This document shows, in pieces, positions 5,811 through 7,834 of a DNA stretch of 7,834 nucleotides. The notes beneath the pieces are model-generated. The model worked only from the letters and a program-made list of their open reading frames with translations. It was not told where the DNA came from and made no database searches. Source of the stretch: a candidate division Zixibacteria bacterium SM23_81 (lineage in GTDB: Bacteria; SM23-81). The stretch covers positions 1-7,834 of the forward strand of contig LJUY01000080.1 in the NCBI GenBank assembly GCA_001304015.1, given 5' to 3'. Numbering within the stretch: the first letter of the stretch is position 1; each line of letters starts with the position of its first letter. The position numbers were made by a program, and so were the translations under genes.

Positions 5811-6350
5811 ATGGTATCCTCCAAAAAGCTTGCCGTGGGCATGGTTCATGTATACACGGGCAATGGGAAGGGGAAGACAACCGCTGCCTTGGGATTAGCT
5901 TTGAGAGCTGTGGGCCAAGGGCTCAAGGTGTACATGATTCAATTCATGAAGGGTGATCCCGAATATGGTGAGCTGCAAGCTGTGAGGGACCTGCCCAATT
6001 TCGTTATTCGCCAGTATGGCCGCCCTGATTTTGTGGACCGAAAAAACCCCTCACAAGTTGATCTGCGTTTGGCCCAAGAGGGGCTTGCTCACGCCCAGGA
6101 AATTGTGGCCACGGGAGAGTATGATCTGGTGATTCTGGATGAAATCAATGTGGCACTAAATTTCAAGCTGATCGACCTCCAAGAGGTATTGGGACTTATT
6201 GAGGGGAAACCCCAGGAGACCGAGCTCGTTCTGACGGGTCGATATGCCCCCAAACAGGTCGTCCAGGCGGCCGATTTGGTCACTGAGATGCGGGAAGTCA
6301 AGCATTACTTTCATCTAGGGAGAAAACCTCGCAATGGTATCGAGCACTGA
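5811..6350 (+). CDS. cobO: Cob(I)alamin/corrinoid adenosyltransferase, CobA/CobO/BtuR type
   Basis: A 179-residue protein that transfers the 5'-deoxyadenosyl group of ATP to cob(I)alamin or cob(I)yrinic acid diamide, making the coenzyme B12 needed by mutases. The P-loop TGNGKGKTTAALGLALRA starts at residue 16, with the Walker A lysine and threonine in GKGKTT; VYMIQFMKG follows. The Walker B-like YDLVILDEIN lies at 104-113, and the family C-terminal block VLTGRYAPKQVVQAADLVTEM is present. Length is typical. The ATG follows AGGGG at 5801-5805. Its last 17 bases overlap the meaB start. Placement directly before meaB and the mutase indicates that its product serves the mutase next door rather than, or in addition to, cobalamin synthesis; this is inference from context. 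Confidence 0.95.
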   Translation: MVSSKKLAVGMVHVYTGNGKGKTTAALGLALRAVGQGLKVYMIQFMKGDPEYGELQAVRDLPNFVIRQYGRPDFVDRKNPSQVDLRLAQEGLAHAQEIVATGEYDLVILDEINVALNFKLIDLQEVLGLIEGKPQETELVLTGRYAPKQVVQAADLVTEMREVKHYFHLGRKPRNGIEH

Positions 6351-7329
6351 CGCCACGCAGCTTCGACGCTCTGGATCAGGAGATGACCTCCTGAAGAGGT
6401 TCTCTGAAGGTGATTCTCGGGCTCTGGCCAGGGTGATCTCCCTGGTGGAGAACGAGGCCTCTGGATATCGGAATTTGCTGAGCGCCCTGTATCATCGTAC
6501 CGGAAAGGCCAGGAAGATCGGGATTACCGGGTCCACTGGTGCGGGCAAGAGCACCCTCGTGGACGAGTTAGCCAAGCTTCTGGTGAATCAAGGCTCCGCT
6601 TTGGGCATCATCGCCGTGGATCCAACCAGTCCCTTCACGGGAGGCGCTTTACTCGGGGATCGAGTGCGTATGCAAGATCTGGGGGCACAAAAGGGCGTTT
6701 TTATTCGCAGCATGGCCAGTCGGGGTAGCTTGGGGGGATTGGCCAAGGCCACCAGAGAGGTTTCCATGGTCTTGGACGCCTTCGGGAAGGACTTCCTCCT
6801 CATCGAAAGCGTTGGAGTGGGCCAGGTGACCCTGGACATCGCCGAGGTAGTGGATACGACCGTGGTGGTTCTGGTTCCCGAATCAGGAGACGGCATTCAA
6901 GCCATGAAGGCGGGCCTGATGGAAATCGCAGATATCTTCGTGGTCAACAAAGCAGACCGCGAGGGGGCCGATCGTATTGTCACTGAGCTGGAGGCCGTTT
7001 TGGATCTGAAAAGGAAAGAGGACGATTGGAGTTACCCGGTGGTCAAAACAGAAGCCAGGAAAGGCCTGGGGGTGGACCTTCTCCTTGATCATATCCGCCG
7101 GCATGGCGAGCATCTCTCTCAGACCGGCCATCTGAAAAGACGAAAAGAGAATCTGCTGCGGGCGGAGATCCTACAGCTTCTTTCCGAGAAAGTTCAGGAG
7201 GATATTGAAAGACGCTTGGTTCAGGGTGGAGGTTTTGAAGACATCATCGCTGATATCTTGAAAGGAAATCTGGATCCCTATCGGGCAGCCGACCAACTCC
7301 TGGAACAAGTAAAAGGAGCTGAGACCTGA
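6334..7329 (+). CDS. meaB: Methylmalonyl-CoA mutase-associated GTPase MeaB (ArgK family)
   Basis: A 331-residue G3E-family GTPase. MeaB binds methylmalonyl-CoA mutase, gates loading of adenosylcobalamin and release of damaged cofactor, and protects the enzyme from inactivation. Visible motifs are Walker [10 protein letters not shown] (66-74), [16 protein letters not shown] (95-110), ESVGVGQ (158-164, switch region) and NKAD (205-208, guanine specificity). The C-terminal helical region, rich in Arg/Lys/Glu, fits the dimerisation arm. Length is normal. The ATG at 6334 lies inside cobO (17-bp overlap) and is preceded by AGGGAGA at 6317-6323, so the two are probably translationally coupled. It overlaps the next gene by one base (TGATG). 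Older annotations may call it ArgK/LAO transport kinase; the neighbours settle the mutase role. Confidence 0.96.
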   Translation: MVSSTDATQLRRSGSGDDLLKRFSEGDSRALARVISLVENEASGYRNLLSALYHRTGKARKIGITGSTGAGKSTLVDELAKLLVNQGSALGIIAVDPTSPFTGGALLGDRVRMQDLGAQKGVFIRSMASRGSLGGLAKATREVSMVLDAFGKDFLLIESVGVGQVTLDIAEVVDTTVVVLVPESGDGIQAMKAGLMEIADIFVVNKADREGADRIVTELEAVLDLKRKEDDWSYPVVKTEARKGLGVDLLLDHIRRHGEHLSQTGHLKRRKENLLRAEILQLLSEKVQEDIERRLVQGGGFEDIIADILKGNLDPYRAADQLLEQVKGAET

Positions 7330-7834
7330 TGCCAAAATCAACTGGTGAAAAGACCGTTGAAGGCAAAGGGCGATGGCGGAAGAAGGTGCAGGGCAAACAG
7401 CAGGGGCACCAGGGTCCCTTCACCACCATCTCCGGTATTCCAGTGGATATCCTGCATACCCCTGATAAATTGGAGGGATTCGACTACTGTCGAGATTTGG
7501 GTTTCCCCGGAGAGTTTCCCTTTACCAGAGGGATAAGACTGGACATGTATCGGGGACGCCTATGGACTATGAGGCAATTTGCCGGCTATGGCACCGCTAA
7601 GGACACCAACCGCCGGTTTAAATATCTCCTGGACCGAGGCCAGACCGGACTGTCCACCGCCTTCGACATGCCCACGCTCATGGGCTACGATTCCGATCAT
7701 CCCGTTTCAGAGGGAGAGGTGGGTCGTTGCGGCGTGGCCATCAGTTCCCTAGAAGACATGGAGATTCTTTTTGACGGCATTCCCCTGGAAAAAGTTTCCA
7801 CCTCCATGACCATCAATGCGCCTGCGGCGATTTT
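7329..7834 (+). CDS. mcmA: Methylmalonyl-CoA (acyl-CoA) mutase large subunit, N-terminal part
   Basis: The ATG at 7329 shares one base with the meaB stop and is preceded by AAGGAG (7313-7318). The window ends after 168 codons with the frame open, so this is only the N-terminal part of the catalytic barrel. The sequence follows the family closely: [106 protein letters not shown] and [10 protein letters not shown]. The enzyme isomerises methylmalonyl-CoA and succinyl-CoA using adenosylcobalamin. The first 25 or so residues are short, basic and not family-like. Whether the B12-binding domain is fused or a separate subunit cannot be seen here. Other acyl-CoA mutases (isobutyryl-, ethylmalonyl-CoA) are possible; the substrate residues mostly lie beyond the window. 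Confidence 0.93.
   Translation, partial: MPKSTGEKTVEGKGRWRKKVQGKQQGHQGPFTTISGIPVDILHTPDKLEGFDYCRDLGFPGEFPFTRGIRLDMYRGRLWTMRQFAGYGTAKDTNRRFKYLLDRGQTGLSTAFDMPTLMGYDSDHPVSEGEVGRCGVAISSLEDMEILFDGIPLEKVSTSMTINAPAAI

Noticed and set aside
5811-6343. cobO and meaB both begin ATGGTATC and encode MVSS
   Set aside because: The shared stretch is only about ten bases and the proteins are unrelated afterwards; chance is enough.
1-7834. Search by eye for CRISPR arrays, insertion sequences and att repeats
   Set aside because: No regularly spaced repeats, transposase motifs or duplicated tRNA 3' ends were seen.

Overview
The window is bacterial DNA, 7,834 bp, with every supported gene on the + strand. From about 1360 onward the genes are tightly packed and moderately GC-rich. 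The RNase P RNA is type A, RecJ is of the bacterial type, and genes for adenosylcobalamin supply (cobO), a mutase-chaperone GTPase (meaB) and methylmalonyl-CoA mutase sit in a row. This fits an organism with B12-dependent methylmalonyl-CoA (propionate/succinate) metabolism, often anaerobic or syntrophic. I cannot name the phylum. Both tRNA genes lack an encoded CCA.

Layout. 1-354: the 3' end of an unrecognised, AT-richer gene that looks beta-propeller-like. 355-770: no convincing gene. It holds a 25-codon ORF with a strong Shine-Dalgarno sequence, followed by a run of small inverted repeats ending in T6. 775-1267: a sigma70-type promoter, a CAU-anticodon tRNA, tRNA-Val(CAC), a spacer of about 200 nt and a strong intrinsic terminator. 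1364-3438: a coiled-coil/C4 zinc-ribbon protein overlapping an unusual fusion gene, in which RNase HI is joined to an IMP-dehydrogenase-like barrel that lacks CBS domains and the catalytic cysteine loop. 3599-3985: the RNase P RNA gene rnpB, closed by a perfect 16-bp P1 helix. 4018-5748: recJ. 5811-7834: cobO, meaB and the start of the methylmalonyl-CoA mutase large subunit, with overlapping reading frames.

How the genes work together. The middle block is nucleic-acid housekeeping: RNA-DNA hybrid removal, tRNA 5' maturation and single-strand 5'-3' exonuclease. The last block is one metabolic unit: CobO makes the adenosyl cofactor, MeaB gates its loading and protects the mutase, and the mutase interconverts methylmalonyl-CoA and succinyl-CoA. 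The most unusual object is the RNase HI / degenerate IMPDH fusion at 2056-3438. Its RNase H catalytic acidic residues are all present, but its IMPDH half looks like a pseudoenzyme.
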